This document shows, piece by piece, positions 33,882 through 42,205 of a stretch of DNA of 64,000 nt (position 1 is its first letter; every line of letters starts with the position of its first letter). Under the pieces are notes generated by a model. It ran no database searches. It saw only the letters and a list, made by a program, of their open reading frames with translations, and was not told the DNA's origin. The translations under genes were made by a program, and so were the position numbers. Source of the DNA: an uncultured Muribaculaceae bacterium (GTDB lineage: Bacteria; Bacteroidota; Bacteroidia; Bacteroidales; Muribaculaceae); contig CAJTZQ010000001.1 in the NCBI GenBank assembly GCA_910583795.1, positions 1 through 64,000 of the forward strand. The letters run 5' to 3'.

Positions 33882-35600
33882 ATGAACACACCTTTTCCCC
33901 AAGGGATACGCGCCGCACTGATCGACATGGATGGCGTGCTGTATGACTCGATGCCTCACCATGCCCGCGCATGGCATCGCATGATGGAAGAACAAGGCAT
34001 CATAACTTCTCCGGAAGAATTTTTCCTATATGAAGGTATGACCGGAGCTGCCACTATTAATCTTATTTTCAATAGAGAACTGGGTAGAGACGCTACCGAC
34101 AACGAAAAAAAGGAGCTTTATGCCCGAAAGTCACAACTTTTTGTGGAATCAGGCAAGAAAATACCGATGCCGGGAGCCGACCGTATGCTCAGGGCTTTTA
34201 TTTTTGCCGGCATTCCCCGTGTGCTTGTCACTGGATCGGGGCAAAGCAGCCTTCTCGACAATCTTGACAATGATTACCCCGGTGCATTCCCTGCCGACAT
34301 GAGGGTCACAGCAAAAGATGTGGCGCATGGCAAACCGGATCCGGAGCCATATCTGAAAGGGTTAGAAAAAGCGAAAATCAAACCGGAAGATGCAATAATT
34401 ATAGAAAACGCCCCCTTAGGAGTGCGTGCCGGCAAAGCGGCAGGATGCTTCACAGTCGCCGTAACCACAGGCCCGATACCCAGGGAAGAATTTGAAAAAG
34501 AGGGTGCCGATATTATTTTCTCATCCATGGATGAATTCGCCGACTGGCTTCAGACAAATCTGCCCAACCCTATTGCAAATAAACTTGACAAGGTTGTTGA
34601 AGATTTAAACCCTGCCACGGTGACTGTCGTGACAGATGAGAATGTCGACAGACTGGTTATACCGGCTTTTGCAAATTCAAAAACCCTTTCGCAGGCAAAT
34701 AAGATAGTGATTCCCCCCGGGGAAGATCATAAGAATATAGACTCCGTCATAAAAATTTGGAATGCTCTCGAAGATGCAAAAGCCACGCGCAAAAGTTTGA
34801 TAGTTAACATCGGGGGTGGACTTGTCACCGACATAGGCGGTTTTGCCGCAGCCACATTCAAACGTGGAATAAGGTTCATCAATGTCCCCACCACCCTGCT
34901 CGGAGCGGTAGACGCAGCCACCGGGGGTAAGACCGGAATGAATTTCAATGGTCTTAAGAATGAGATCGGAGCCTTCCATCTCCCGTCGGAAGTGATCATA
35001 TCCGCTGCCCCGCTATCATCTGTTTCACGGCGCGAACTTATTTCCGGATATGCCGAAATGATTAAAACCGGACTAATTGCCGATGCCGACCTATATAAAT
35101 CTCTACTCGACGTGGATAAGGTGTTGGCTGATCACAAGCTCCTTGAAAGCGCGATGAAACGTTGTGTGGAAATCAAGGAAGACGTGGTTTCTCAAGATCC
35201 GACCGAGAAAGGATTGAGAAAAATCTTGAATTTCGGACATACCGCCGGGCATGCATTCGAAAGCCTTGCAATAGAACGTCACCTGCCACTTGCACATGGA
35301 GAGGCTGTGGCACACGGAATGTTGGTCGAGCTTATTTTAAGCCACATGCTTAAAGGTCTGGATTCGTCTGAAGTATATCGCTACGCCAATGAGATCCTTA
35401 AGCCGGTCTATCCCAAACCGGATATTAAATGCGAAGACATCCCGCTGCTTATCAACCTTATGGCTCATGACAAAAAGAACGCAACATCCGGGAGACCAAA
35501 CTTCACACTGCTTCTTGAGCCGGGAGTACCTGAAATAGATTGTCTTCCCGAGCTGAAAGAAATCGAGGCGGCACTTGATATTTATCGCGATTTAATATAA
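33882..35600 (+). CDS. aroB: HAD phosphatase fused to 3-dehydroquinate synthase
   Basis: A 572-residue two-domain protein. Residues about 1-215 are a HAD hydrolase of the beta-phosphoglucomutase type: LIDMDGVLYDS (nucleophile and general-acid Asp), GSGQSS and KPDPEPY, with a loop NAPLGVRAGKAAG. Residues about 225-572 are dehydroquinate synthase: GGGLVTDIGGFAAATFKRG (NAD site), PTTLLGAVDAATGGKTGMN, LNFGHTAGHAFE and HGEAVAHGM (metal His residues). It converts DAHP to 3-dehydroquinate in the shikimate pathway. One uninterrupted frame supports a real fusion. The HAD half could act on a sugar phosphate linked to the same route, but its substrate is unknown. Confidence 0.88.
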   Translation: MNTPFPQGIRAALIDMDGVLYDSMPHHARAWHRMMEEQGIITSPEEFFLYEGMTGAATINLIFNRELGRDATDNEKKELYARKSQLFVESGKKIPMPGADRMLRAFIFAGIPRVLVTGSGQSSLLDNLDNDYPGAFPADMRVTAKDVAHGKPDPEPYLKGLEKAKIKPEDAIIIENAPLGVRAGKAAGCFTVAVTTGPIPREEFEKEGADIIFSSMDEFADWLQTNLPNPIANKLDKVVEDLNPATVTVVTDENVDRLVIPAFANSKTLSQANKIVIPPGEDHKNIDSVIKIWNALEDAKATRKSLIVNIGGGLVTDIGGFAAATFKRGIRFINVPTTLLGAVDAATGGKTGMNFNGLKNEIGAFHLPSEVIISAAPLSSVSRRELISGYAEMIKTGLIADADLYKSLLDVDKVLADHKLLESAMKRCVEIKEDVVSQDPTEKGLRKILNFGHTAGHAFESLAIERHLPLAHGEAVAHGMLVELILSHMLKGLDSSEVYRYANEILKPVYPKPDIKCEDIPLLINLMAHDKKNATSGRPNFTLLLEPGVPEIDCLPELKEIEAALDIYRDLI

Positions 35601-35613
35601 AATTTAAAAATTT

Positions 35614-35650
35614 AACAAGGGCACTGAACCATCCGGAAGGTGCCCTTGTT
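35614..35650 (+). terminator. aroB: Hairpin terminator of the HAD/AroB gene
   Basis: Eleven-pair stem AACAAGGGCAC/GTGCCCTTGTT just 13 bases past the stop. The following sequence (ATATTGTC) has only a weak T run, so termination may be partial. Confidence 0.65.
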
Positions 35651-35784
35651 ATATTGTCGTAAAGCGGTTGATAAAGCTGCTCACCGATGGAAATAGAGAA
35701 AAAGAACCCTCCGGGGTTCAAAAGATATACTGCTATAAGCGTTCTGAAAAAAGTTGTTATTGTTGTTTTAATTGAAGGAAATTT

Positions 35785-35814
35785 GGCTGACGTGAGTCAG
35801 CCTTTTTCTTTTTT
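35785..35814 (+). terminator. Second intrinsic terminator upstream of the WecA-like gene
   Basis: Seven-pair stem GGCTGAC/GTCAGCC with a four-base loop, followed by TTTTTCTTTTTT. This strong rho-independent terminator directly precedes the promoter of the next gene. Confidence 0.8.
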
Positions 35815-35825
35815 ACGCCGTTATT

Positions 35826-35857
35826 TTTGACATTATCAATTTTGTTTCGTAATTTTG
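35826..35857 (+). promoter_or_regulatory. Promoter of the WecA-like gene
   Basis: TTTG (35826-35829), 20 bases, TAATTTTG (35850-35857): a good consensus match. Predicted start near 35865, about 60 bases before the chosen ATG. Confidence 0.75.
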
Positions 35858-35925
35858 CAAAAAGCAATTTAAGACACGCCTGTAATCCCGTCTTTTTGTT
35901 AAGGCACTAATTTTTTTTGAATTTA

Positions 35926-37071
35926 ATGTTTGCTCAGGATATAATGCTATATTGGCTCGAAAATGATCTGCTTAGTTTTGCCGTCTCCGTGCTCGTGGCT
36001 GGAATCCTTATTCCAAAGATCATTCTCATAGCTTTTCGCCGGAAGCTCTTTGACGAGATCGACGAAAGGAAAATTCATCGTGGCATTGTACCCCGCCTCG
36101 GGGGAATCGCTTTCTTCCCGGCATTTCTTTTCTCCCTTGCACTCGTCATCGCCATCAACCTGAGGTTCACCTCCTCAATGATGGAAGACGCCTTATCTTT
36201 GACCCTCGTCCCAATCTATTTTGAAATCTGCGCCATAATTCTTCTATATCTCGTCGGGATTGCCGACGACCTGATAGGAGTGAGATATATGGCTAAATTC
36301 GTGGTTCAAGTCATTTGTGCTGTCCTCCTCGCATCCTCCGGAATGTATATCGACAATCTATACGGAATGCTATGGCTGCACGAACTTCCTACATGGCTCG
36401 CCTGGATTTTCTCTATTCTTGTGGCAGTATATGTAGTAAACGCGATTAACCTTATCGACGGTATCGACGGGCTCGCTTCGGGACTCAGCACCATAGCCCT
36501 CGTGTTTTACGCAGTAGTATTCTTCAACGGCTGTGAGTTCATCTACTCGATGCTCGCGGCGGCATGCGCGGGAACCCTTTTCCCGTTCTTTTACTATAAT
36601 GTGTTTGGCGACGCAAAAAAACAGAAAAAGATATTCATGGGCGACACCGGAGCCCTGACCACCGGCATGGTGCTCGTGTTTTGCGCGATAGCCGTAATGT
36701 GTGCAAAGCCGGACTTCCTTACGGTAGACTATAATCCGGCAATGGTGGCGCTCTCTCCGCTCATCGTCCCATGTTTCGACGTCTTCAGAGTCTATTTCCA
36801 CCGCGTAAGGAAAGGACGTAACCCCTTCCTTCCCGACAAATGCCATATCCATCACAAGCTCCTTGCGCTCGGGATGAACCAGGCGTCGGCGCTGTTGACC
36901 ATCCTCGCGGTGTCGGTGGCTTTCATAGGGGCTAATGTTCTCCTGTCGCCATACGCCAATCCCAACCTCATATTCATTGGAGACATTGTGGTCTGGACTC
37001 TTGCAAACATAGCACTGACCCGAGCAATCAGACGACGCGAGAAAGCACTCAACGTCACGCTCTACGATTGA
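35926..37071 (+). CDS. Undecaprenyl-phosphate GlcNAc-1-phosphate transferase (WecA/MraY family)
   Basis: 381 residues from the ATG; a TTG three codons upstream or the Met at residue 7 are alternatives. About ten membrane helices are seen. Conserved MraY/WecA motifs are present: KIHRGIVPRLGG near the N-terminus, GIADDLIGVRYMAKF with the Mg-binding DD, NAINLIDGIDGLASG, GDTGAL and the cytosolic HIHHKLL. It transfers a sugar-1-phosphate from a UDP-sugar to undecaprenyl phosphate, starting lipid-linked glycan synthesis. The Wza/Wzz genes follow after the pseudo-ApgM gene, so it may initiate that polysaccharide, though a separate role in lipopolysaccharide cannot be excluded. Confidence 0.88.
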   Translation: MFAQDIMLYWLENDLLSFAVSVLVAGILIPKIILIAFRRKLFDEIDERKIHRGIVPRLGGIAFFPAFLFSLALVIAINLRFTSSMMEDALSLTLVPIYFEICAIILLYLVGIADDLIGVRYMAKFVVQVICAVLLASSGMYIDNLYGMLWLHELPTWLAWIFSILVAVYVVNAINLIDGIDGLASGLSTIALVFYAVVFFNGCEFIYSMLAAACAGTLFPFFYYNVFGDAKKQKKIFMGDTGALTTGMVLVFCAIAVMCAKPDFLTVDYNPAMVALSPLIVPCFDVFRVYFHRVRKGRNPFLPDKCHIHHKLLALGMNQASALLTILAVSVAFIGANVLLSPYANPNLIFIGDIVVWTLANIALTRAIRRREKALNVTLYD

Positions 37072-37077
37072 ATCTAA

Positions 37078-37264
37078 TTGGCCATCGGTCTTTGGCTATC
37101 GGCTGCGGACGCGATGTATCGCGTCCCTACATATAATTATCACTAAACCATAAACCATAAACTCTCAACCATAAACCCTAAACCATAAACCCTAAACTCT
37201 CAACCATAAACTCTCAACCATAAACCCTAAACCCTAAACTCTCAACCCTCAACCATCAACCATC
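37078..37264. repeat. Composite heptamer repeat with GGACGCGA hairpin
   Basis: CGGTCTTTGGCTATCGG, then a perfect hairpin GGACGCGA/TCGCGTCC (37107-37126), then about 120 bases of NNTNAAC-type heptamers (CATAAAC, CCTAAAC, TCTCAAC). The hairpin and its flanks recur at 43.09 kb. This fills the convergent gap between the WecA-like and pseudo-ApgM genes. Confidence 0.85.
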
Positions 37265-38087
37265 AACCCTCTTCTTCTATAAAAGGCTCGAACGTAACAA
37301 GTTTCCTTATCAAATCCCCGGGCAACGGAGTGTTTAGCGGACCATCCACAACAGATTGTTCATCAAATGATTTGGTATCGTAAGGCACATCGTCATTAAA
37401 ATATACCACAGCCGGCACTTCCCCGCGCACATTATCACGGGAGCGCCAAGACGTGATGCATTCACTCACAACAACCATGTTCATCTGCTCCTTGGCATTC
37501 CAGACGTAATCCGCTATCGGGGTTATCACATCCCTGTCGATCTTCTCTATCGCCTCAATCTTTCCTCTCAGATCGCCTTTTCTCGACATTGATGCGGCAC
37601 ACTCCACATGCAACAGAACAAATTCATATCTTTCTATCGCCATCATTGCCGCAAACGCCTTGTCGCGCAATATTGAATCCGCACCCTCGGTCATGCCGGC
37701 GATTTCTACCGGCTTTAGCAAAGCCATTTTCCCGATTCCTTTCACTGCCTTATGAGAAGATATCACCACACCATGCCCGGAAAACTTAGGCAATATGAAA
37801 TAACCGGGACATATGCCGCTATTTGAACGGCTACCCGATTTGCCGAATTCATTCAATTCCTCCACACAAGGCATCCCCTTTTTTGGGTCATAGCCCAATA
37901 AGGACAACATTGCATTTTCGCGAGTCAGGGCAACATCGTCGGGCAAAGTCAGGATACTCCCGCAGCATCCACACTTGGCAAGAGCATCGAGCGACGGTGT
38001 GTCGGCAAGCATGAGCGGAGTCTTTCCACCCAGCTCTTCATCAGGGACATCGGCAATGCCGGAAGCTATTATAAAAAAAGTCTTCAT
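37263..38087 (-). CDS. Degenerate phosphoglycerate mutase-like protein (probable pseudoenzyme)
   Basis: A 274-residue relative of the 404-residue ApgM at 53552-54766 in this window, about 130 residues shorter. The backbone matches (DTPSLDALAKCGCCG, MLSLLGYDPKKG), but key metal and catalytic positions differ. GDGMAD has become ASGIAD. The catalytic serine region GSEIAHLS has become TRENAMLS. HIEASDEAGHEG has become HVECAASMSRKG. LLPDHPTP has become VVVSECITS. The two-metal site therefore cannot form, so mutase activity is very unlikely. The frame is intact, which argues for a retained regulatory or binding function rather than decay. The neighbours give no clue. Confidence 0.8.
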   Translation of the reverse strand: MKTFFIIASGIADVPDEELGGKTPLMLADTPSLDALAKCGCCGSILTLPDDVALTRENAMLSLLGYDPKKGMPCVEELNEFGKSGSRSNSGICPGYFILPKFSGHGVVISSHKAVKGIGKMALLKPVEIAGMTEGADSILRDKAFAAMMAIERYEFVLLHVECAASMSRKGDLRGKIEAIEKIDRDVITPIADYVWNAKEQMNMVVVSECITSWRSRDNVRGEVPAVVYFNDDVPYDTKSFDEQSVVDGPLNTPLPGDLIRKLVTFEPFIEEEG

Positions 38088-38258
38088 GCGTAGATCGCTT
38101 TGATATTTAATTCTACTTTAGTCTGCGAAAGCAGAAGGTTCTCTCCACTTTCAAGAAAGACGGACAAATGGACAAACCTTTAAACTAATAACCATTTTGC
38201 GATAGCAAAAATAATAATTTTTATTCATCTGTCAAATATCATTCAGCCTACAATAAAA

Positions 38259-38462
38259 TGAACTGATTTAAACTTTTTACGGAATGTGAATAAAATTAAA
38301 GGAATCTTTATTTTAAGACCTCTATTTCAATTTTCCGCCATCTTTTTGGCTGATTTTGCATCGCTCATCAGTCGTTTAGCCCGCCAAACTCCCTCTTCAC
38401 GATTCAAAATCATCTCAAAAATCTGACGAAATCTTAAAATAGAAAAAGTTTAAATCAGTTCA
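38259..38462. mobile_element. Candidate MITE-like element with 20-base terminal inverted repeats
   Basis: Left arm TGAACTGATTTAAACTTTTT (38259-38278) and its exact complement at 38443-38462 enclose about 164 bases with no coding capacity. The bases next to the arms do not form an obvious target duplication, so insertion is inferred from the arms alone. It abuts the wza promoter. Confidence 0.5.
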
Positions 38463-38467
38463 ATGTA

Positions 38468-38499
38468 TTTGGTATTCAAGCTCATTTTTATTACCTTTG
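38468..38499 (+). promoter_or_regulatory. Promoter of the Wza/Wzz/M23 operon
   Basis: TTTG (38468-38471), 20 bases, TACCTTTG (38492-38499). This gives a predicted start near 38506 and a leader of about 70 bases before the Wza gene. Confidence 0.75.
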
Positions 38500-38574
38500 C
38501 ATGAGATTTTGGCAATGTGGCAAATAAAACTTATCGCATAGCCACATAAGATTAGCAATCAATCATTTCTTAAA

Positions 38575-40992
38575 ATGAAAATAAGGCGCATACTATTATC
38601 CCTTTTAATGTTATGCTCATTGTCGGTATTCGCTATGACCGATGATGAGGTGATCGCTTACATCAAGCAACAATCTGCCGCAGGCAAAACAGAGCAACAG
38701 ATTGGCAAAGAGCTTCTTGCCAAAGGAGTAACACCGGAACAGGCTAAACGGATCAAGGCAAAATTCGAAAGCCAGGGCGATCTGTCGGGTCAAGCAGGCG
38801 GCTCTTCTTTAAGCTCCTCCGCAACCGGCGACCGACTCCGCACAAGCAACGGGGCATCTCTCTCACTCGGAGGCGTCACAAGAGAGCTCAGCGGCTCAAT
38901 CAACCCCAATTACTACAACGGCAACCTGCGTCAGATCTATGGTCATCAGATCTTTAACACTCAGTCTCTCACATTCGAGCCCAACGAGAACATAGCAACT
39001 CCCCAAAACTACAGGCTCGGACCCGGCGATGAAGTGATCATTGATATATGGGGCAACTCTGAAGATCATCTACGTCAGACAATTTCTCCGGAAGGAAGCA
39101 TCATGATTGAACAAATAGGCCCTGTCTATCTCAATGGAATGACAATTGCCGACGCCAACAAACACATCAAGAGCGCCTTCTCTAAAAAATATGCCGGGAT
39201 GACAGACGCCGAGACCGACATTCAGGTGACTCTCGGACAAGTCCGTACAATCCAGGTAGACATAATGGGAGAAGTGGCAACGCCCGGTACATTCCTGATG
39301 TCGCCTTTCTCTTCCGTATTCCATGCGCTCTATCGCGCAGGAGGCATCAACGACATTGGCTCTCTCAGAAATATTCAGGTGCTCAGAAACGGTAAGAAAA
39401 TTGCCGGCGTCGACATCTATCAATATCTCTTCGAGGGCAAAAGCGCAGGAAATATCCGTTTGCAGGAAGGCGACGTGATTATTGTTCCTCCCTACGAACA
39501 GCTTGTAAACATCGACGGCAATGTGAAACGTCCGATGTATTACGAAATCAAACCAGGAGAAACGATTCAATCATTGATCGGATATGCCGGAGGCTTCACA
39601 GGCGACGCTTATTCCGGTATGGTCCGGCTGACCCGCCAGACCGGAGAAGGGAGCGAACTCTATAACATCGACCGTGATGAATATGCCTCTTATCGTCTGA
39701 AAGACGGTGATATTCTCACAGTTGGCACTGCAATTGACCAGTATGCAAATCAAGTGGAGTTAAAAGGTGCTGTATATCGCCCGGGGACATTTGCAATCGG
39801 CAAAGAGCTATCCACTGTGAAAGACCTGATATCTAAAGCTGAAGGACTCACAGACGATGCTTATACACAGCGTGCGCTCCTATACCGCGAAGGTCCGGAA
39901 CTTCAACTTGAGGTAATGGCTTTAGACCTTGGCGGAATCCTCAACGGAACAAAACCTGACGTAAATTTAAAAAAGAACGACCTTCTCGTAGTTTCAAGCT
40001 TTGCCGAAATTCAGCAACAGGGCACTCTTTCCATCCAGGGAGAAGTAGCGATGCCAGGCACATATCCCTTCGCGGAGAATATGAGTCTTGAAGACCTTAT
40101 TCTTCAGGCAGGAGGATTGCTTGACGGGGCTTCCACTGTCAGGGTGGATGTCTCCCGCAGAATAGTGAACCCGACTTCCGCAGCTCCGACAGAACGCCTT
40201 TCCGAGAATTTCTCCGTTTCGATTATCGGAGGTCTTGGACACAGCGAAGGAGAAAAGTTCATTCTCAAGCCTTTCGACATGGTGCAGGTGCGAAAGAGTC
40301 CCGGATATGCAGATCAAGAGCTGGTGGAACTAAGGGGCGAAGTGCTTTTTTCCGGCAATTACGCAATTGAAAAACGCAACGAACGCATCTCAAGCATAAT
40401 CGGCCGCGCGGGAGGCTTGATTGAAGGAGCTTACGTAAAAGGGGCTCAACTTACACGAAGACTTAGCGAAGAGGAGTATAAGCTGCGTCAGGAAACCCTC
40501 CGCATGGCAATGTCAAACAGTCAGGCAGGACAGGGAGACTCCATCGCACTCAGCAAAATTGTGGTTGCAGACAATTATAGCGTCGGCATTGACCTTGAAA
40601 AAGCTCTTGCATATCCCGGAAGCACTTACGATATTGTTGTAAAACCCGGCGATGTGCTCTTCGTGCCTGAGCAACAAAGCACTGTCAAGATAGCAGGCGA
40701 TGTGATGTTCCCCAATACTGTTGTATATGTCCCGGGAAAGAAGCTCAGTTATTATGTTGAACAAGCCGGCGGTTACGGACAACGCGCCAAGAAAGGGAAA
40801 GCATTCGTTGTCTATATGAATGGATCCGTTGCAAAAGCGAAACGAAATACGCCAATAGAACCTGGATGCCAGATTATTGTCCCGAGCAAGCCAAATACCG
40901 GCGGGACAGACTGGACAAAGATACTCGCGTTCGCAACAAGTTTCAGTTCTGTGGCGACAATGGCTGCGACAATCACCAATATCTTCAAATAA
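38575..40992 (+). CDS. Polysaccharide export outer-membrane protein (Wza-like, SLBB domains)
   Basis: A 805-residue secreted protein with signal peptide (MKIRRILLSLLMLCSLSVFA). Residues about 20-70 form a small helical region (TDDEVIAYIKQQ). The Poly_export domain follows with YRLGPGDEVIIDIWGNSE near residue 145. Several SLBB (beta-grasp) repeats follow, each with a G-x-V-x-x-P-G-x-(Y/F) pattern: GEVATPGTFLMSP, GNVKRPMYYEIKPGE, GAVYRPGTFAIGKE, GEVAMPGTYPFAEN, GEVLFSGNYAIEK and GDVMFPNTVVYVPGK. The C-terminal membrane-like helix is near 785. It forms the outer-membrane channel for capsule or exopolysaccharide. The promoter lies 70 bases upstream and a chain-length protein follows. Confidence 0.92.
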   Translation: MKIRRILLSLLMLCSLSVFAMTDDEVIAYIKQQSAAGKTEQQIGKELLAKGVTPEQAKRIKAKFESQGDLSGQAGGSSLSSSATGDRLRTSNGASLSLGGVTRELSGSINPNYYNGNLRQIYGHQIFNTQSLTFEPNENIATPQNYRLGPGDEVIIDIWGNSEDHLRQTISPEGSIMIEQIGPVYLNGMTIADANKHIKSAFSKKYAGMTDAETDIQVTLGQVRTIQVDIMGEVATPGTFLMSPFSSVFHALYRAGGINDIGSLRNIQVLRNGKKIAGVDIYQYLFEGKSAGNIRLQEGDVIIVPPYEQLVNIDGNVKRPMYYEIKPGETIQSLIGYAGGFTGDAYSGMVRLTRQTGEGSELYNIDRDEYASYRLKDGDILTVGTAIDQYANQVELKGAVYRPGTFAIGKELSTVKDLISKAEGLTDDAYTQRALLYREGPELQLEVMALDLGGILNGTKPDVNLKKNDLLVVSSFAEIQQQGTLSIQGEVAMPGTYPFAENMSLEDLILQAGGLLDGASTVRVDVSRRIVNPTSAAPTERLSENFSVSIIGGLGHSEGEKFILKPFDMVQVRKSPGYADQELVELRGEVLFSGNYAIEKRNERISSIIGRAGGLIEGAYVKGAQLTRRLSEEEYKLRQETLRMAMSNSQAGQGDSIALSKIVVADNYSVGIDLEKALAYPGSTYDIVVKPGDVLFVPEQQSTVKIAGDVMFPNTVVYVPGKKLSYYVEQAGGYGQRAKKGKAFVVYMNGSVAKAKRNTPIEPGCQIIVPSKPNTGGTDWTKILAFATSFSSVATMAATITNIFK

Positions 40993-41003
40993 ATCACACA
41001 CCC

Positions 41004-41027
41004 GCGGCGTTGCCGCATGCTGTTTTT
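41004..41027 (+). terminator. Candidate attenuator between Wza and Wzz genes
   Basis: Stem GCGGC/GCCGC with a three-base loop followed by TTTTTT five bases later, in the 59-base gap. The stem is short but all G:C. It could reduce transcription into the Wzz gene. Confidence 0.4.
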
Positions 41028-41051
41028 TACATCAGCTAAAAAGAAACGTCT

Positions 41052-42197
41052 ATGCAGGAAGAAAAAGATATAATCGACAATAACGATGACGAAAAAGAGA
41101 TAGACCTTCTCGAACTCGCGTCTAAACTTTGGGCTCAGCGCAAGAAGCTTGCTGTATGGAGCATTTGTGGAGCGGTAATCGGCGTCATTATTGCATTCAG
41201 CATACCTAAAGAATATACAACCACAGTCAAGCTTGCGCCGGAGACCACTGATGCCAAAGCCGGGGGAGGAGGTTTGAGCGCCCTTGCCTCAATGGCGGGA
41301 TTCGGCTCTATTTCATCCGGAGTCGATGCGGTATATCCTCAGCTATATCCGGACGTCGTTGGTTCAGTGCCTTTCACCACGAGCCTTTTTGACGTGGAGG
41401 TCGAGACGAAGGAAGACGGTCAGAAATTCACAGTCCGTCAATTTCTTGAAGAAGAAACGAAGGCTCCTTGGTGGGGTGCAGTGATGGGGGCTCCTTTCAA
41501 GCTTATCGGAATGCTCAGATCATCAGACGATGAGGAAGATCCCGAAGGGAAAAAAGTCAATAATTTCCAATTATCGCAAGATGAGAGCAAACTTGTGGAA
41601 GCCATCAACAACAGAGTCAATGCAAGTGTGGATCAGAAAACCAATGTTGTAACTATCACAGTCAACATGCAGGACCCTCTTGTGTCGGCCATTCTTGCAG
41701 ACACAGTGGTGAGTCGTCTGCAGGAATACGTCACCCAATACCGCACAAACAAGGCTCGTAAAGACCTGGAATATGCTGAAACTCTCAATGAAGAGGCAAA
41801 AACAGAGTATTATAAGGCACAGCAGCGCTATGCAGAGTATCTCGACAGCAATCAGGGTCTTGCCCTTCAGAGAGCCCAGATCACACGCGACCGCCTGGAA
41901 AATGAGACTTCCCTCGCTTTCAATCTCTACAATCAGACCGCTCAACAAGTGCAGAAAGCTAAGGCAAAAGTGCAGGAGACAACTCCGGTCTACGCCATCA
42001 TCACTCCGGCTACAGTCCCTGTAAAAGCATCGAGCCCAAAAAAACTTATGATCCTTGTTGGCTTCACATTCCTTGCTTTCGTGGCTTGCGCGGCGTGGAT
42101 ACTGTTTATCCAACCGTTGATTCTTGAGCGTAAGGAGAAAGCGGCTGAAGCTGCCGAGACATCTGATAAGATTGAAAATAAAAAGGAGAAAGAATAA
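41052..42197 (+). CDS. Polysaccharide chain-length determinant protein (Wzz-like)
   Basis: A 381-residue inner-membrane protein. Residues 1-30 are acidic and cytosolic. The N-terminal helix near 35-52 (LAVWSICGAVIGVIIAF) is followed by the Wzz-type strand (PKEYTTTVKLAPETTD). A periplasmic helical part follows (about 190-300, with a coiled coil around YYKAQQRYAEYLDSNQ). The second membrane helix lies near 335-355 (MILVGFTFLAFVACAAWILF). There is no tyrosine-kinase domain. It regulates length of the exported chain together with the Wza-like channel. The following peptidase starts after only 8 bases. Confidence 0.88.
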   Translation: MQEEKDIIDNNDDEKEIDLLELASKLWAQRKKLAVWSICGAVIGVIIAFSIPKEYTTTVKLAPETTDAKAGGGGLSALASMAGFGSISSGVDAVYPQLYPDVVGSVPFTTSLFDVEVETKEDGQKFTVRQFLEEETKAPWWGAVMGAPFKLIGMLRSSDDEEDPEGKKVNNFQLSQDESKLVEAINNRVNASVDQKTNVVTITVNMQDPLVSAILADTVVSRLQEYVTQYRTNKARKDLEYAETLNEEAKTEYYKAQQRYAEYLDSNQGLALQRAQITRDRLENETSLAFNLYNQTAQQVQKAKAKVQETTPVYAIITPATVPVKASSPKKLMILVGFTFLAFVACAAWILFIQPLILERKEKAAEAAETSDKIENKKEKE

Positions 42198-42205
42198 ATC
42201 AGGGA

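Larger units (their letters stand above)
35601..35925. other. Intergenic stretch with two hairpins and a promoter
   Basis: A stem AACAAGGGCAC/GTGCCCTTGTT (35614-35650) after the fusion gene, then a stem GGCTGAC/GTCAGCC followed by a T run (35785-35814), then the promoter at 35826-35857. A 47-codon frame (MEIEKKNPPGF..., from 35687) runs across the second hairpin and has no support; I do not call it. Confidence 0.6.
38088..38574. other. Intergenic stretch with MITE-like element and wza promoter
   Basis: A TTTTGCGATAGCAAAA hairpin lies near 38195-38211. Two perfect 20-base inverted arms (38259-38278 and 38443-38462) then bound an AT-rich non-coding segment. The promoter for the Wza gene begins six bases after the right arm. 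No open frame of note lies inside. Confidence 0.7.

Noticed and set aside
35687..35830. 47-codon frame MEIEKKNPPGF...
   Set aside because: Runs across a strong terminator hairpin and the next promoter; no start signal.
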